A stretch of 64,000 nt of DNA from Halomonas caseinilytica (GTDB lineage Bacteria > Pseudomonadota > Gammaproteobacteria > Pseudomonadales > Halomonadaceae): the NCBI RefSeq assembly GCF_001662305.1, contig NZ_BDEP01000013.1:1-64000 (forward strand), in the 5' to 3' direction. Below, in pieces: positions 24,689-33,905 of this stretch. The stretch's first letter is position 1. Each line of letters begins with the position of its first letter. Both the position numbers and the translations under genes were made by a program. Below the pieces are notes generated by a model. It did no database searches, was not told where the DNA came from, and saw nothing but the letters and a program-made list of their open reading frames with translations.

Positions 24689-25990
24689 ATGAGCGCTTCC
24701 CCCCGGAATCCCACTTCCACCAGGAATCCCTCCCCCGTCTGGCATCCCTATGCCCATCTCAAGAGCCAGTCCCCCGCCCCCAAGGTGGTCGGCGGCGAGG
24801 GGCCGCGCTTCACCCTGGAAAGCGGCGAGTCGTTGCTGGATGCCACCTGCTCCTGGTGGTGCATGATCCATGGCTATCGCCATCCCCGACTGGTGCGCGC
24901 CATCCAGCAACAGGCCGATGAACTGTGCCACGTGATGCTAGGCGGGCTGACCCATGAACCCGCCGATCGGCTGGCACGGGAACTGGTGCGCATTACCCCG
25001 GAAGGGCTCAACCACGTCTTCTATTCGGACAGTGGCTCGGTGGGCATGGAGGTCGCCATGAAGATGGCCGTGCAGTACCAGTACCTGCGCGGCCAGCCCG
25101 ACAAGCATCGCATGCTGTCCCTGATGAAGGCCTACCATGGTGACACCGCTGGCTGCATGGCGGTCTGCGACCCCGAGGAAGGCATGCACTCGCTGTTCGC
25201 TGGCTTTCTGCCGAAGCATCACTTCGCGCCGGCGCCCACCGCCTCGTTCGATGCCGAGGAGGATGCCGTGCAGGCGGATCTCGACGCCCTGCGCGCGGTG
25301 CTGGAAGCGCATCATCACGAGATCGCCGCTCTGCTCATGGAGCCGCTGCTGCAGGCGGCCGGCGGTCTCAACATGACCTCGCCTGCCTACCTGCGCGGGG
25401 CCCGTCGGCTCTGCGACGAATTCGATGTCCTGTTGATCCTCGACGAGGTCGCCACCGGCTTCGGCCGCACGGGACGCATGTTCGCCGCCGAGCACGCCGA
25501 TATCACGCCGGACATCATGGTACTTTCCAAAGGGCTGACCGGCGGCTATCTCGGCCACGCCGCCACCTTGGCCACCGACCGCGTGCACGACACCTTCATC
25601 GGCGACAGCGAGCTGCATGCCTTCATGCATGGCCCGACCTTCATGGGCAATCCCCTGGCCTGCCGGGTCGCCCTGGAGAGTCTGGCGGTCTTCGAGGAAG
25701 ACGACTACCTGGGGCATATCGCGACCCTCAATGACATACTGCGCACGGAACTGCTGGACGACGCGGCGCTACGCGCCCATCCAGCCGTGGCCGATGTTCG
25801 CGTGCTGGGCGCCACGGCGGCGATCGAGGTTCACGACGCCGACTCGCTCGAGGGCGCGGCGGACTTCGCCAGGCAGCAGGGTGTCTGGCTGCGTTCCTTC
25901 GGCCGCTGGCTGTACACCATGCCCGCCTACATCACCTCCCCCGAGGAAATGCGCCAGATCACCGGCGCGATGAAAGGCTGGTTTCGGTAG
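24689..25990 (+). CDS. bioA: Adenosylmethionine-8-amino-7-oxononanoate aminotransferase
   Basis: This PLP enzyme transfers the amino group of S-adenosylmethionine to KAPA, making DAPA in biotin synthesis. ATG 24689 follows GGAG. The 433-residue product shows the BioA hallmarks: VWHPYAHL at the N-terminus, SWWCMIHGYRHPRL, YSDSGSVGMEVAMK, KAYHGDT, LILDEVATGFGRTG (PLP-binding Asp), and the Schiff-base lysine in LSKGLTGGYLG. GPTFMGNPLAC is also present. The other bio genes are not adjacent, so biotin synthesis is split in this genome. A BirA operator precedes it. Confidence 0.92.
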   Translation: MSASPRNPTSTRNPSPVWHPYAHLKSQSPAPKVVGGEGPRFTLESGESLLDATCSWWCMIHGYRHPRLVRAIQQQADELCHVMLGGLTHEPADRLARELVRITPEGLNHVFYSDSGSVGMEVAMKMAVQYQYLRGQPDKHRMLSLMKAYHGDTAGCMAVCDPEEGMHSLFAGFLPKHHFAPAPTASFDAEEDAVQADLDALRAVLEAHHHEIAALLMEPLLQAAGGLNMTSPAYLRGARRLCDEFDVLLILDEVATGFGRTGRMFAAEHADITPDIMVLSKGLTGGYLGHAATLATDRVHDTFIGDSELHAFMHGPTFMGNPLACRVALESLAVFEEDDYLGHIATLNDILRTELLDDAALRAHPAVADVRVLGATAAIEVHDADSLEGAADFARQQGVWLRSFGRWLYTMPAYITSPEEMRQITGAMKGWFR

Positions 25991-26023
25991 CATGGCGAGA
26001 CATTCACCGAACGCGGCACCACC

Positions 26024-26326
26024 ATGGCCACACTCAGCAAGACCCAGTCGAGCTTCTATCGTCGCCTCTATGTAGCCCACCTGGTCGCCGCCGGTACCGA
26101 CAGCGTACCGGCGATCATCGCCGCCACGGGCATGCCCCGACGCACCGCCCAGGACACCTTGTCGGCACTGGCCGAACTGGACATCCATTGCCAGTTCGAG
26201 CCTGTCCCCGGCGAGCGTCACAACATCGGCCACTACGTGATTCGCGACTGGGGGCCCATCGACCCCGACTGGGTCGCCCGCCATGCCGAACGCCTGCGCG
26301 AGGCGCTCGGCTACCCGCCGGCCTGA
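26024..26326 (+). CDS. Small winged-helix protein
   Basis: The 100-residue protein has a helix-turn-helix at residues ~25-60 (VPAIIAATGMPRRTAQDTLSALAEL) followed by a wing and a conserved-looking end (HNIGHYVIRDWGPIDPDWV). It resembles the HTH_43 (former DUF2131) family, recalled from memory. It begins 33 bp after bioA and is probably in the same transcript. Its targets are unknown. Confidence 0.7.
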   Translation: MATLSKTQSSFYRRLYVAHLVAAGTDSVPAIIAATGMPRRTAQDTLSALAELDIHCQFEPVPGERHNIGHYVIRDWGPIDPDWVARHAERLREALGYPPA

Positions 26327-26351
26327 ACATCAGTGCGATGCGCTCTGGCAC

Positions 26352-26981
26352 TCAATTCGTACGACTGAACAACAGCCGAAGACCGAACCCTAGCATCACC
26401 ATGCCGAGCACCCGGTCGACCCAATGGCCGATGCGCAGGAAACGGCGCTTGACCGCCGGCCAGGAAAGCAGCAACGCCACGCTCGAGAACCAACCGAACT
26501 GCAGCAGCATCATCCACAGACCGAGGGCGGCCAACTGCAGTGGCGGCATGTCGGGCGTGAGCACCAGGCTGAACACCGAAAGGAAATAGAGCGGCGCCTT
26601 GGGATTGATGGCATTGCACAGAAAGCCCATCGACACCAGCTTCCACGCGGGTCGCCGCAGCACCTCCCCCGGCGCCTCGGATGTCGAAGAAGCCGCCCGA
26701 CTGCGCAACCCCTTGATGCCGAGATAGATCAGATAGGCCGCTGCCAGATACTTGATGACCCACAGCAAGCCACTGGACTGGCTCATCAATGACGCCATGC
26801 CAATGGACGAATAGACGATATGCACCGACAACCCCAGCGCAATGCCCAGACTGCACAGGAGTCCGGCGCGTCGGCCGTGCACCAGGGACTGCTGGGAGAC
26901 CATCACGAAATCCGGTCCCGGCGAGGCGGCGGCCAGTAGATGAACCACTGTCACGGTGAGAAAGGCCTGGAGGAGTTCCAT
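26352..26981 (-). CDS. LysE/RhtB family amino-acid exporter
   Basis: The 209-residue product has six predicted helices and the family's N-terminal signature LLAAASPGPDFVMVSQQSLVHGRRAG (written here only in part: SPGPDF). It also has the central GFLCNAINPKAPLYFLSVF. Such proteins export amino acids such as homoserine, threonine or lysine. ATG 26981 follows AGGAG; a GTG directly before it is possible. It is convergent with the winged-helix gene. Confidence 0.9.
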   Translation of the reverse strand: MELLQAFLTVTVVHLLAAASPGPDFVMVSQQSLVHGRRAGLLCSLGIALGLSVHIVYSSIGMASLMSQSSGLLWVIKYLAAAYLIYLGIKGLRSRAASSTSEAPGEVLRRPAWKLVSMGFLCNAINPKAPLYFLSVFSLVLTPDMPPLQLAALGLWMMLLQFGWFSSVALLLSWPAVKRRFLRIGHWVDRVLGMVMLGFGLRLLFSRTN

Positions 26982-27134
26982 CACGCAACGCTCCTGAAAG
27001 GTGAACGAGAAAGCAGGGGAATCCCTCTTCCGATACTAGCGTCCCGCCCATTGGCTGTCTGCCTCGGCACCGGCGCGTTCAGCCCCCTTCTGTTAGGCTG
27101 AAACCCACATCTCGACGACGAGGAACCAGCCAGC

Positions 27135-27683
27135 ATGCCCCTGACACCTTCCCGGATGACCGAACTGCAAAGCCCCTTGCCCACCTTTCGGCTGCCCGAT
27201 GCGGAAGGTCGCCTGGTAGGCAGCGAGGGCTATCCCAACCAGCCACTGCTGGTCATCTTCATGTGCAACCACTGCCCCTTCGTGAAGCACCTGGCCGACG
27301 CCCTTGCCGACTTCGCCCGTGAGTACCAGGCACGGGGCCTGGCGGTGGTCGGTATCAACAGCAACGACTTCCAGGCCCATCCCGAGGATCGTCCCGAACG
27401 CATGGTGGAGGAAGCCCGCGCACGCGGCTATACCTTTCCCTATCTGGTCGACGAGACCCAGGACGTGGCACGGGCCTTCGATGCGGCATGCACCCCGGAC
27501 TTCTTCCTGTTCGATCGCCGACACAGGCTCGCCTATCGCGGCCAGTTCGATGACAGCCGTCCGAGCCACGATACACCGGTGACCGGACGCGACCTCCGCG
27601 AGGCCACCGATGCCGTACTGGCCGACCAGGCGCCCAGCGAGACACAGAAGCCTTCCATGGGCTGCAATATCAAGTGGAAGTGA
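27135..27683 (+). CDS. Thioredoxin-fold peroxiredoxin-like protein
   Basis: The 182-residue protein lacks a signal peptide. Residues ~15-150 form an AhpC/TSA-type thioredoxin fold with the motif FMCNHCPFVKHL (a CxxC at residues ~44-47) in the active-site position. VVGINSNDFQAHPEDR and CTPDFFLFDRRHRLAYRGQFDD follow. This is the widespread cytosolic thioredoxin-family group annotated as thiol-disulfide or alkyl-hydroperoxide protein. Electron donors and substrate are unknown. The C-terminus ends PSMGCNIKWK, a conserved feature of the group. The downstream GNAT gene starts 10 bp later, so they are probably co-transcribed. Confidence 0.85.
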   Translation: MPLTPSRMTELQSPLPTFRLPDAEGRLVGSEGYPNQPLLVIFMCNHCPFVKHLADALADFAREYQARGLAVVGINSNDFQAHPEDRPERMVEEARARGYTFPYLVDETQDVARAFDAACTPDFFLFDRRHRLAYRGQFDDSRPSHDTPVTGRDLREATDAVLADQAPSETQKPSMGCNIKWK

Positions 27684-27693
27684 CCCGAATGCC

Positions 27694-28638
27694 ATGACCG
27701 CCGACACGTCCGCCCCGCTCACCCTGCGCCCGGCCACACCGGACGATGTGCCACGACTGCGTCACTGGGATACCCAGCCCCATGTCGTGGCGGCCTCGCC
27801 CAACGATGACTGGGGCTGGGAGACGGAGCTGCTGCGTACGCCGCCCTGGCGGGAACAGTTGATCGCCGAGCTCGGCGGCCGCCCCATCGGCTTTCTCCAG
27901 ATCATCGACCCCGCGCAGGAAGACAGCCACTACTGGGGGGCGGTATCGGCCGGACTGCGCGCCATCGATATCTGGATCGGCGAGACGCAAGATCTCGGCA
28001 AAGGATACGGCCGTCGCATGATGCGCCAGGCACTGGAGCGCTGTTTCGCCGCCGAGGATGTCACGGCCGTGTTGATCGACCCGCTCGCCGCGAATCGTCG
28101 CGCCCAGCGCTTCTACGAGCGCCTGGGCTTTCGTTTCCTGGAACAGCGGCGCTTCGGCGACGACGACTGCTTCGTTTACCGGCTCTCGCGCCGCCAATGG
28201 CTCGCAAGCCCCGCCAGACACGCATCAGACCATGCCCCGTACCATCAGGAGGAAACGTCCATGAACGCCCATCTCTACTTCGAGATCCAGGCCGAGATGC
28301 CCGATCGTGCCCGCCACTTCTATAGCGAGCTCTTCGGCTGGACATTCACCCGAGTCGAAGGGTTACCAGTGGCATACTGGCGTATCGACGCCAAAGGCAT
28401 GCAAGGCGGCCTGCTGCAACGCCCCGCCGCCACGCCACCGGATGGATGCGGCACCAATGCTTTCACCTGCTCCTTCGAGGTCGACGACATCCATGCCAGT
28501 ACCGAGCGCATTGCCGCCCTCGGCGGCCGGGTCGCTCTGCCGGTCTTCGCCGTTCCCGACACCTGCTGGCAAGGGTACTTCCTCGACCCCGAGGGCAATA
28601 CCTTCGGGCTCTTCCAGGTCGACGAACAGGCCCGGTAG
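27694..28638 (+). CDS. GNAT acetyltransferase fused in frame to a VOC domain
   Basis: From ATG 27694 one uninterrupted frame encodes 314 residues. Residues ~5-160 are a GNAT domain of the AAC(6')-like type (LRPATPDDVPRLRHWD, acetyl-CoA loop GKGYGRRMM, RAQRFYERLGF). Residues ~190-314 are a vicinal-oxygen-chelate domain (HLYFEIQAEMPDRARHFYSELFGWTF ... YFLDPEGNTFGLFQ, quoted in part), as in glyoxalase-like proteins. A strong AGGAGG lies just before ATG 28261, the natural start of the VOC part. The VOC protein can therefore be made alone (28261-28638, 125 aa). Either a stop codon was lost between two genes, or fusion and free form are both used. Aminoglycoside activity is possible but unproven. 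Confidence 0.8.
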   Translation: MTADTSAPLTLRPATPDDVPRLRHWDTQPHVVAASPNDDWGWETELLRTPPWREQLIAELGGRPIGFLQIIDPAQEDSHYWGAVSAGLRAIDIWIGETQDLGKGYGRRMMRQALERCFAAEDVTAVLIDPLAANRRAQRFYERLGFRFLEQRRFGDDDCFVYRLSRRQWLASPARHASDHAPYHQEETSMNAHLYFEIQAEMPDRARHFYSELFGWTFTRVEGLPVAYWRIDAKGMQGGLLQRPAATPPDGCGTNAFTCSFEVDDIHASTERIAALGGRVALPVFAVPDTCWQGYFLDPEGNTFGLFQVDEQAR

Positions 28639-28712
28639 TCCGAGGAACGGCCCCTCGTCGCCATCTCACGCTCGACACAGCCACGGTCTCGGGCCACTTC
28701 GCGCAGGCCTCG

Positions 28713-29189
28713 TCACAACAACGCCGCCACCCGCCCGAGCTCATGCTGGCTGAAGACCTTCACGCCATGCCGCGTCAGCAGCGCCGAGGTCACGCCCATA
28801 CCAGCTACCGTATGCCCCGCGAAATCACCATCATAGATACGCTGGCTGCCACAGGAGGGACTGGCCTCGGTGAGGATGGAATAACGAATTCGATGGCGCT
28901 GACAGAGCGCCAATGCCAGCTCGGCGCCATGCAGAAAGGCCGGCGTGACATCCTCGCGATCACGGGTGATGACGCGAGCGCTACCCTCGAGAACATCATG
29001 ACCGTCTCCCGCCTGGATCTCGGCCGGCGCACGAGGCGTGGCGAGCCCGGCCTGCACCTCGGGGCATACCGTGACCAGCCGTCCTTGCTCGCGCCAGCAC
29101 GCCAGGAGGTCGCTCTCCTGTGTCTTGGCACGACCATCATAGCGAACCGGCTGGCCCAACAGGCACGCACTGATCAGGATTTTCTCCAC
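28713..29189 (-). CDS. DUF523 / TudS-like iron-sulfur protein
   Basis: The GTG start at 29189 gives VEKILISACLLGQPVRYDG, the standard N-terminus of the family; a longer start at 29225 is possible. Three conserved cysteines are visible: in SACLLG, in VCPEVQAGL and in SPSCGSQRIYDG. In the characterised relative TudS, three such cysteines hold a [4Fe-4S] cluster that desulfurises thiouracil. The rest of the domain (PRAPAEI, ALALCQRHRI) fits. The product is 158 residues, the normal size of the stand-alone family. Substrate here is unknown. Confidence 0.85.
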   Translation of the reverse strand: MEKILISACLLGQPVRYDGRAKTQESDLLACWREQGRLVTVCPEVQAGLATPRAPAEIQAGDGHDVLEGSARVITRDREDVTPAFLHGAELALALCQRHRIRYSILTEASPSCGSQRIYDGDFAGHTVAGMGVTSALLTRHGVKVFSQHELGRVAALL

Positions 29190-29246
29190 TGGTCCCCCGA
29201 ACTTTTCATCCTCCAGCTTTTTCATACCCAGCTTGCGATGTCTTGG

Positions 29247-29801
29247 TCACGCTGGACATAGCGCTCGCCATAATCCCTCGGGAGTACCGACCCAGCGCTC
29301 CTCGCCCAAGGTGACTCCTCCCAACTCAAAGGACGTCCTGGACCCTGAATCGCACTCGAAACCCAGCGAACGATAGAACCGCAACGCTCGCTGATTGGCG
29401 GTCAGCACCCATAGGCTAATGCGAGTGGATGCCCCCTGACGTATTTCTGCCAAGGCATGCTGCCAAAGTCGCCGACCGACCCCGCGAGACCAATAAGCCG
29501 GATCCAGATAGAAGCTATACACCTCGATCTGGCATGGCACGGCTTCGGTGTCGCGACAGGAGCCCCAGGCGCAGAAGCCGATCACCCGTCCGTCACTCTC
29601 GGCCACCATCACCCGAGTCTCGTCATGCTTCAACCTGGCCTGCCACTGGCGCTGTCGTTGCGCGACAGACAAGCGCTCCAGATAATCCCGCGATAGCATA
29701 TCGCGATAGGCTACCTGCCATGACCGGACATGCACATGGGCGATGCCGGCGGCATCCTCCGATCTCGCCCGTCGCATGACGATAGATGCCTCCTCGGTCA
29801 C
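29247..29801 (-). CDS. GNAT family N-acetyltransferase
   Basis: The GTG at 29801 lies four bases after the stop of the preceding leftward GNAT gene, with GGAGG inside that gene's end, so the two are coupled. The 184-residue product shows the GNAT core: RRARSEDAAGIAHVHVRSW, the acetyl-CoA-binding YWSRGVGRRLWQHAL and NQRALRFYRSLGF. The IAxVHVxSWQxAYR start is typical of the group related to RimI-like and PhnO-like enzymes. Substrate is unknown. Confidence 0.85.
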   Translation of the reverse strand: MTEEASIVMRRARSEDAAGIAHVHVRSWQVAYRDMLSRDYLERLSVAQRQRQWQARLKHDETRVMVAESDGRVIGFCAWGSCRDTEAVPCQIEVYSFYLDPAYWSRGVGRRLWQHALAEIRQGASTRISLWVLTANQRALRFYRSLGFECDSGSRTSFELGGVTLGEERWVGTPEGLWRALCPA

Positions 29802-29805
29802 GCCC

Positions 29806-30366
29806 TCACCTCGCCTCCCATTCAGGCGCCAGCATGCCATATACCCGGTGCGTCACGGGTTGCTCGCCGAGCCACTCGCACTCTCGCAAGCGCCCTTCCT
29901 CGGTGAACCCCAGTCGCTCGGCCACGGCACAGCTCTTCGCGTTGTGCTCGCCGCAATGCAACTCGATGCGATGCAGCCGCAGCTCGCCAAAGCCGAGTTC
30001 CAGCAACTCGCGTACGCAAGCCGTCACGATGCCGTGGCCGGTGGCGTCATGAGCCAACCAATAGCCCAGCGCCGCCGAGCGCCGACGCGCCACGATTCGA
30101 TTGAATCCGCAGGCACCCACCAGATCGCCGCGCCACAGAATGGCGAAATGCATGGCAGTACCTGCCTGCCACTCCTGCATCGCCGAGTCGATGAAGGCGC
30201 GGCTATCGTCGACCGATCGGGTGGCCTCCACCCAGGGCAGCCACTTGCGCAGCATGGGCCGGTTGGCATCGACGGCGTCGAAAAGCGCCGAGGCATGATG
30301 GCGGTCCAGTGGCACCATGGTGAGCTCGTCGGAGACCTCGCGAGATCGTGACAGCGTGACAGTCAT
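29806..30366 (-). CDS. RimJ/RimL-type N-acetyltransferase
   Basis: The 186-residue protein matches the ribosomal-protein acetyltransferase group: LDRHHASALFDAVDANRPMLRKWLPW at the N-terminus (quoted in part), AALGYWLAHDATGHGIVTACVRELL, and HRIELHCGEHNAKSCAVAERLGFTEEG. In RimL relatives it acetylates the N-terminus of L7/L12, but close paralogues have other substrates. It is the first gene of a two-gene leftward operon with the GNAT at 29247. Confidence 0.85.
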   Translation of the reverse strand: MTVTLSRSREVSDELTMVPLDRHHASALFDAVDANRPMLRKWLPWVEATRSVDDSRAFIDSAMQEWQAGTAMHFAILWRGDLVGACGFNRIVARRRSAALGYWLAHDATGHGIVTACVRELLELGFGELRLHRIELHCGEHNAKSCAVAERLGFTEEGRLRECEWLGEQPVTHRVYGMLAPEWEAR

Positions 30367-30566
30367 GAGGCGTTTCTTCCTTGAATCGCTCGAACGTATT
30401 GCCTGGAAGCCCCATCATGCCACTTTTGTGACACGATCTGCGATTCCTCGGTACCTCCTGGCGCCTCTCTTCCGTCGTCACGATCCTGTCGCCATGAAAC
30501 CGGGATATTTGTTAGAGTGCTATCTATCATCCTTCATGGTACATGGTGGAACCTCAGGAGGCTTCC

Positions 30567-31361
30567 ATGCAGATTGATCTGACCGGCAAGACGGCCATCG
30601 TCACTGGCTCCACCGGCGGCATCGGCTTCGCCATCGCCAAGGGTCTGGCCGAAAGCGGGGCCACGGTGGTAGTGAATGGGCGCAAGCAGTACGCCGTCAA
30701 CGATGCCCTGGACCGCCTGCGCCAGCAGGTGCTGAATGCCGATGCGCGCGGCGTGGCCGCCGACCTCGGCGGTGCCGATGGCTGCGAGGCCATGCTCACC
30801 GCCGAGCCCGAGGCCGATATCCTGGTCAACAACGTCGGCATCTTCGGCCCTCAGGACTTCTTCGACACGCCGGACGATGAATGGCAGCGGTTCTTCGATG
30901 TCAATGTCATGTCCGGCGTGCGCCTGTCGCGGGCCTATGCCGGCGGCATGGTCGAACGGGGCTGGGGGCGCATCCTCTTTCTGTCGTCGGAATCGGCGCT
31001 TAACATTCCCGAGGACATGATCCACTACGGCGTGACCAAGACCGCCTATCTGTCGCTGTCTCGAGGCCTGGCCAAGCGTCTGGCCGGCACCGGCGTCACG
31101 GTCAACGCGATACTGCCGGGGCCGACGCTCTCCGAGGGCGTCCAGGAGATGCTTGCCGAGCAGCAAAAGGAAAGCGGCAAGTCGATGGAAGACACTGCAC
31201 GGGACTTCGTGATGGCCCAACGACCCAGCTCGATCATCCAGCGGGCCGCCAGCGTCGAGGAAGTGGCCAACATGGTGGTCTACGCCGCCTCGCCCCAGGC
31301 CTCGGCCACCAGCGGCGCCGCCCTGCGGGTGGACGGCGGTGTGGTGGACAGCATCGCCTGA
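30567..31361 (+). CDS. Short-chain dehydrogenase/reductase
   Basis: AGGAGG precedes ATG 30567. The 264-residue product has the SDR NAD(P)-binding motif TGSTGGIG (residues ~13-20), NNVG, a catalytic Ser in LSSESALN and YGVTK with the catalytic Tyr and Lys, and a C-terminal ALRVDGGVVDS. The Asn-Gly-Arg after the second strand (VVVNGRKQ) suggests NADP preference. Substrate is unknown. It stands alone. Confidence 0.88.
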   Translation: MQIDLTGKTAIVTGSTGGIGFAIAKGLAESGATVVVNGRKQYAVNDALDRLRQQVLNADARGVAADLGGADGCEAMLTAEPEADILVNNVGIFGPQDFFDTPDDEWQRFFDVNVMSGVRLSRAYAGGMVERGWGRILFLSSESALNIPEDMIHYGVTKTAYLSLSRGLAKRLAGTGVTVNAILPGPTLSEGVQEMLAEQQKESGKSMEDTARDFVMAQRPSSIIQRAASVEEVANMVVYAASPQASATSGAALRVDGGVVDSIA

Positions 31362-31427
31362 GGCCTGTCGCAAGGCGTCGCTATCCGGCCGACGAGAGGC
31401 CGGTCGGGTAGCGTGCGCGGCGGCGAG

Positions 31428-31850
31428 TCAGTCCGTACGCCAGGGATCGTAGCTGCCGAAATTCCATAGGTGCCCTTCGAGGTCCCGACAGCTGTACAAG
31501 CGACCGCCATAGGGCTGGTCCTCGGGCGGCATCAGTACTGTCGCGCCCATCGCTGCGGCCTGACGATGGTGAGCATCGACATCGTCGACGATGACATAGG
31601 GGCTCTGCGTCACTGGCGCCTCTCGTGCCGGCATCGGCACCTGCCAGCGGTCGAATTCTCCTTCCCGCGCCGATCCCAGCATGACCATGCCGTTACCGAG
31701 GGTCAGTTGGGCGTGGGCGATGCCGCCGGCATCGTCTTCCACGACCCGATGCCGCTCGAAGCCGAACGCCTCGCACAACCAGTCGATCGCCTCGGCAGCA
31801 TGGCGATAGCGCAAGGTCGGCATAATGGTGGCTCGAATGTGGTTCGTCAT
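31428..31850 (-). CDS. VOC family (PhnB/glyoxalase-like) protein
   Basis: ATG 31850 follows GGGAGG; the upstream in-frame ATG lacks a site. The 140-residue protein has the usual tandem beta-alpha-beta-beta-beta halves: ATIMPTLRYRHAAEAIDWLCEAFGF (quoted in part), QLTLGNGMVMLGS, then PYVIVDDVDAHHRQA and YSCRDLEGHLWNFGSYDPW. The sequence resembles the group annotated as glyoxalase/bleomycin-resistance or YdcE/PhnB-like. Its reaction is unknown. Confidence 0.85.
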   Translation of the reverse strand: MTNHIRATIMPTLRYRHAAEAIDWLCEAFGFERHRVVEDDAGGIAHAQLTLGNGMVMLGSAREGEFDRWQVPMPAREAPVTQSPYVIVDDVDAHHRQAAAMGATVLMPPEDQPYGGRLYSCRDLEGHLWNFGSYDPWRTD

Positions 31851-31968
31851 TTCAGCCTCCCCCCAGTCGAGGTTCGCCAGTCTGTTTACCCGCATCAAGC
31901 ACAAGATATCACCTCACCTTGCCGGTCGCCCGGTAACCGCCGAAATCGGCACCGCCCCGCCAGGACAT

Positions 31969-31995
31969 AAAAAAGCGGCGGGCAAGGCCCGCCGC
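31969..31995 (-). terminator. Rho-independent terminator of the acyl-CoA dehydrogenase gene
   Basis: On the minus strand GCGGCGGGC pairs perfectly with GCCCGCCGC around CTT and is followed by TTTTTT. Confidence 0.92.
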
Positions 31996-32035
31996 AACAC
32001 CGATCAGAGCGCCTGATCAGAGAGAGCCACAAGGA

Positions 32036-33847
32036 TCAGATTTCGAACCCGCGACCGAAGTCGTCGGGGGACAGTGTCATCAGCGACTCGCCGCCAGCCT
32101 GGACCATCTGGGCATGAGCGCGAGTGCGTGGCAGCAGCCGTTCATAGTAGAAGCGCGCGGTATTGATCTTGGCGCGGTAGAAGGCGGCATCATCGGTTCC
32201 GGCTTCCAGTGCCGCCTGAGCGTGCTTCACGGCACAGGCAAACAGATAGGCAAGCGTCACGTAGCCGGCATACATCAGATAATCGACGCTGGCTGCCCCC
32301 ACCTCCTCGCGCTCATTCATGGCCTTCATGCCCACGCTCATGGTCAATTCGCCCCACTCGGTATTGAGCTTGGCCAGCGGGCGCACGAACTCGGCCATGG
32401 CGGGATTGCCTTCCTCGGCCTGACAGAACTTGTGAATTTCCTTGGTGAAGACCTTGAGCGTCTCGCCCTGGCTCATCAGCACCTTGCGACCCAGCAGATC
32501 GAGCGCCTGAATACCGGTAGTGCCCTCGTAGAGGCGGGTGATACGCGCATCGCGTACCAGTTGTTCCATGCCCCATTCCTGAATGAAGCCGTGCCCACCG
32601 AACACCTGGACCCCCTCGTTGGTCGCTTCGAACCCGACCTCGGTGAGAAAGGCCTTGACGATGGGCGTCAGCAGGCCAAGCAGGGTCTCGGCCTGCTCGC
32701 GTCGGTCGGCATCGTCGCTACGTTCCACCAGATCGACCATCTGCGCGGTGTAGAGCACCAGCATGCGACCGCCCTCGGCGAAGGCCTTCTGGGTCAACAG
32801 CATACGGCGAACGTCCGGATGCACGATGATCGGGTCGGCCGGCTTGTCCTCGGCCTTGGCGCCGGACAGTGCACGCATCTGCAGGCGCTCTCGCGCATAA
32901 GCCAGGGCATTCTGGAAGCTGGCTTCGGTGAGCCCGAGTCCCTGAATGCCCACGCCGATACGGGCAGCGTTCATCATGGTGAACATGCAGGCCAGCCCCT
33001 TGTGGGGCTTGCCGACCAGAAAGCCTTGAGCACCATCGAAGTTCATCACGCAGGTGGCATTGCCATGAATACCCATCTTGTGCTCGAGGGAGCCGCAGCT
33101 CACGCCGTTCCGCTCACCGGGGTTGCCATCGGCATCCGGCATGAACTTCGGTACCACGAACAGCGAGATCCCCTTGGAACCCGCCGGCGCGTCCGGCAAC
33201 TTGGCCAGTACCAGGTGAACGATGTTCTCGGCCAGGTCGTGATCGCCGGCGGAAATGAAGATCTTGGTGCCACTGATCGTATAGCTGTCGTCATCATTGG
33301 GCACCGCCCGGGTCTTGATCAGCCCCAGATCGGTCCCGCAGTGCGGCTCGGTCAGACACATGGTGCCGGTCCAGACGCCCTCGACCAGCTTGGTCAGGTA
33401 GGTGTCCTTCTGCGCTTCGGTACCATGGTGGCGCAGGGCATCGGCAGCTCCATGAGACAACCCCGGATACATGCCCCAGGCCAGGTTGGTGGCACAGATC
33501 ATCTCCGAGAGCACCATGGCAAGCGACGGCGGCAACCCTTGCCCACCCTGTTCCGGGTCAGCAGCCAGACCCGGCCAGCCACCCTCCACATAACGGTGGT
33601 ACGCCTCCTTGAACCCCTTCGGCGTCTTGACCTCGCCGCCCTCGAGCAGACAGCCTTCCAGGTCGCCGCTCTGGTTCAACGGCAGCAGTTCCTCTCGCGC
33701 GAAGCGTGCGCCCTCCTCGAGGATCGCCCCCACTACATCGGGCGTTGCCTCCTCGCCACCGGGCAGCCCCGCGTAATGGGTCGGATAATCGAGCATCTCG
33801 TCCATGACGAAGCGCAGATCACGCAAGGGGGCCTGATAGTCGGGCAT
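32036..33847 (-). CDS. Acyl-CoA dehydrogenase, DmdC/FadE-like, with C-terminal extension
   Basis: ATG 33847 follows GAGGAG. The 603-residue FAD enzyme oxidises an acyl-CoA at C2-C3. It begins PDYQAPLRDLRFVMDEMLDY, the characteristic N-terminus of the ~600-residue subgroup that includes 3-methylmercaptopropionyl-CoA dehydrogenase DmdC. It contains TEPHCGTDLG and TKIFISAGDHD of the flavin-binding middle domain. QVFGGHGFIQEWGMEQLVRDARITRLYEGTTGIQA (quoted in part) carries the catalytic Glu region. An ACDH C-terminal domain follows. It probably works with the synthetase, SDR and thiolase nearby. A PsrA-type palindrome lies 60 bp upstream. Confidence 0.9.
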   Translation of the reverse strand: MPDYQAPLRDLRFVMDEMLDYPTHYAGLPGGEEATPDVVGAILEEGARFAREELLPLNQSGDLEGCLLEGGEVKTPKGFKEAYHRYVEGGWPGLAADPEQGGQGLPPSLAMVLSEMICATNLAWGMYPGLSHGAADALRHHGTEAQKDTYLTKLVEGVWTGTMCLTEPHCGTDLGLIKTRAVPNDDDSYTISGTKIFISAGDHDLAENIVHLVLAKLPDAPAGSKGISLFVVPKFMPDADGNPGERNGVSCGSLEHKMGIHGNATCVMNFDGAQGFLVGKPHKGLACMFTMMNAARIGVGIQGLGLTEASFQNALAYARERLQMRALSGAKAEDKPADPIIVHPDVRRMLLTQKAFAEGGRMLVLYTAQMVDLVERSDDADRREQAETLLGLLTPIVKAFLTEVGFEATNEGVQVFGGHGFIQEWGMEQLVRDARITRLYEGTTGIQALDLLGRKVLMSQGETLKVFTKEIHKFCQAEEGNPAMAEFVRPLAKLNTEWGELTMSVGMKAMNEREEVGAASVDYLMYAGYVTLAYLFACAVKHAQAALEAGTDDAAFYRAKINTARFYYERLLPRTRAHAQMVQAGGESLMTLSPDDFGRGFEI

Positions 33848-33905
33848 TGTCTCTCTCCTCGAACGTGGACGCAGGAGGCGGCCCATCCATCACTGGCAAA
33901 CCGCC

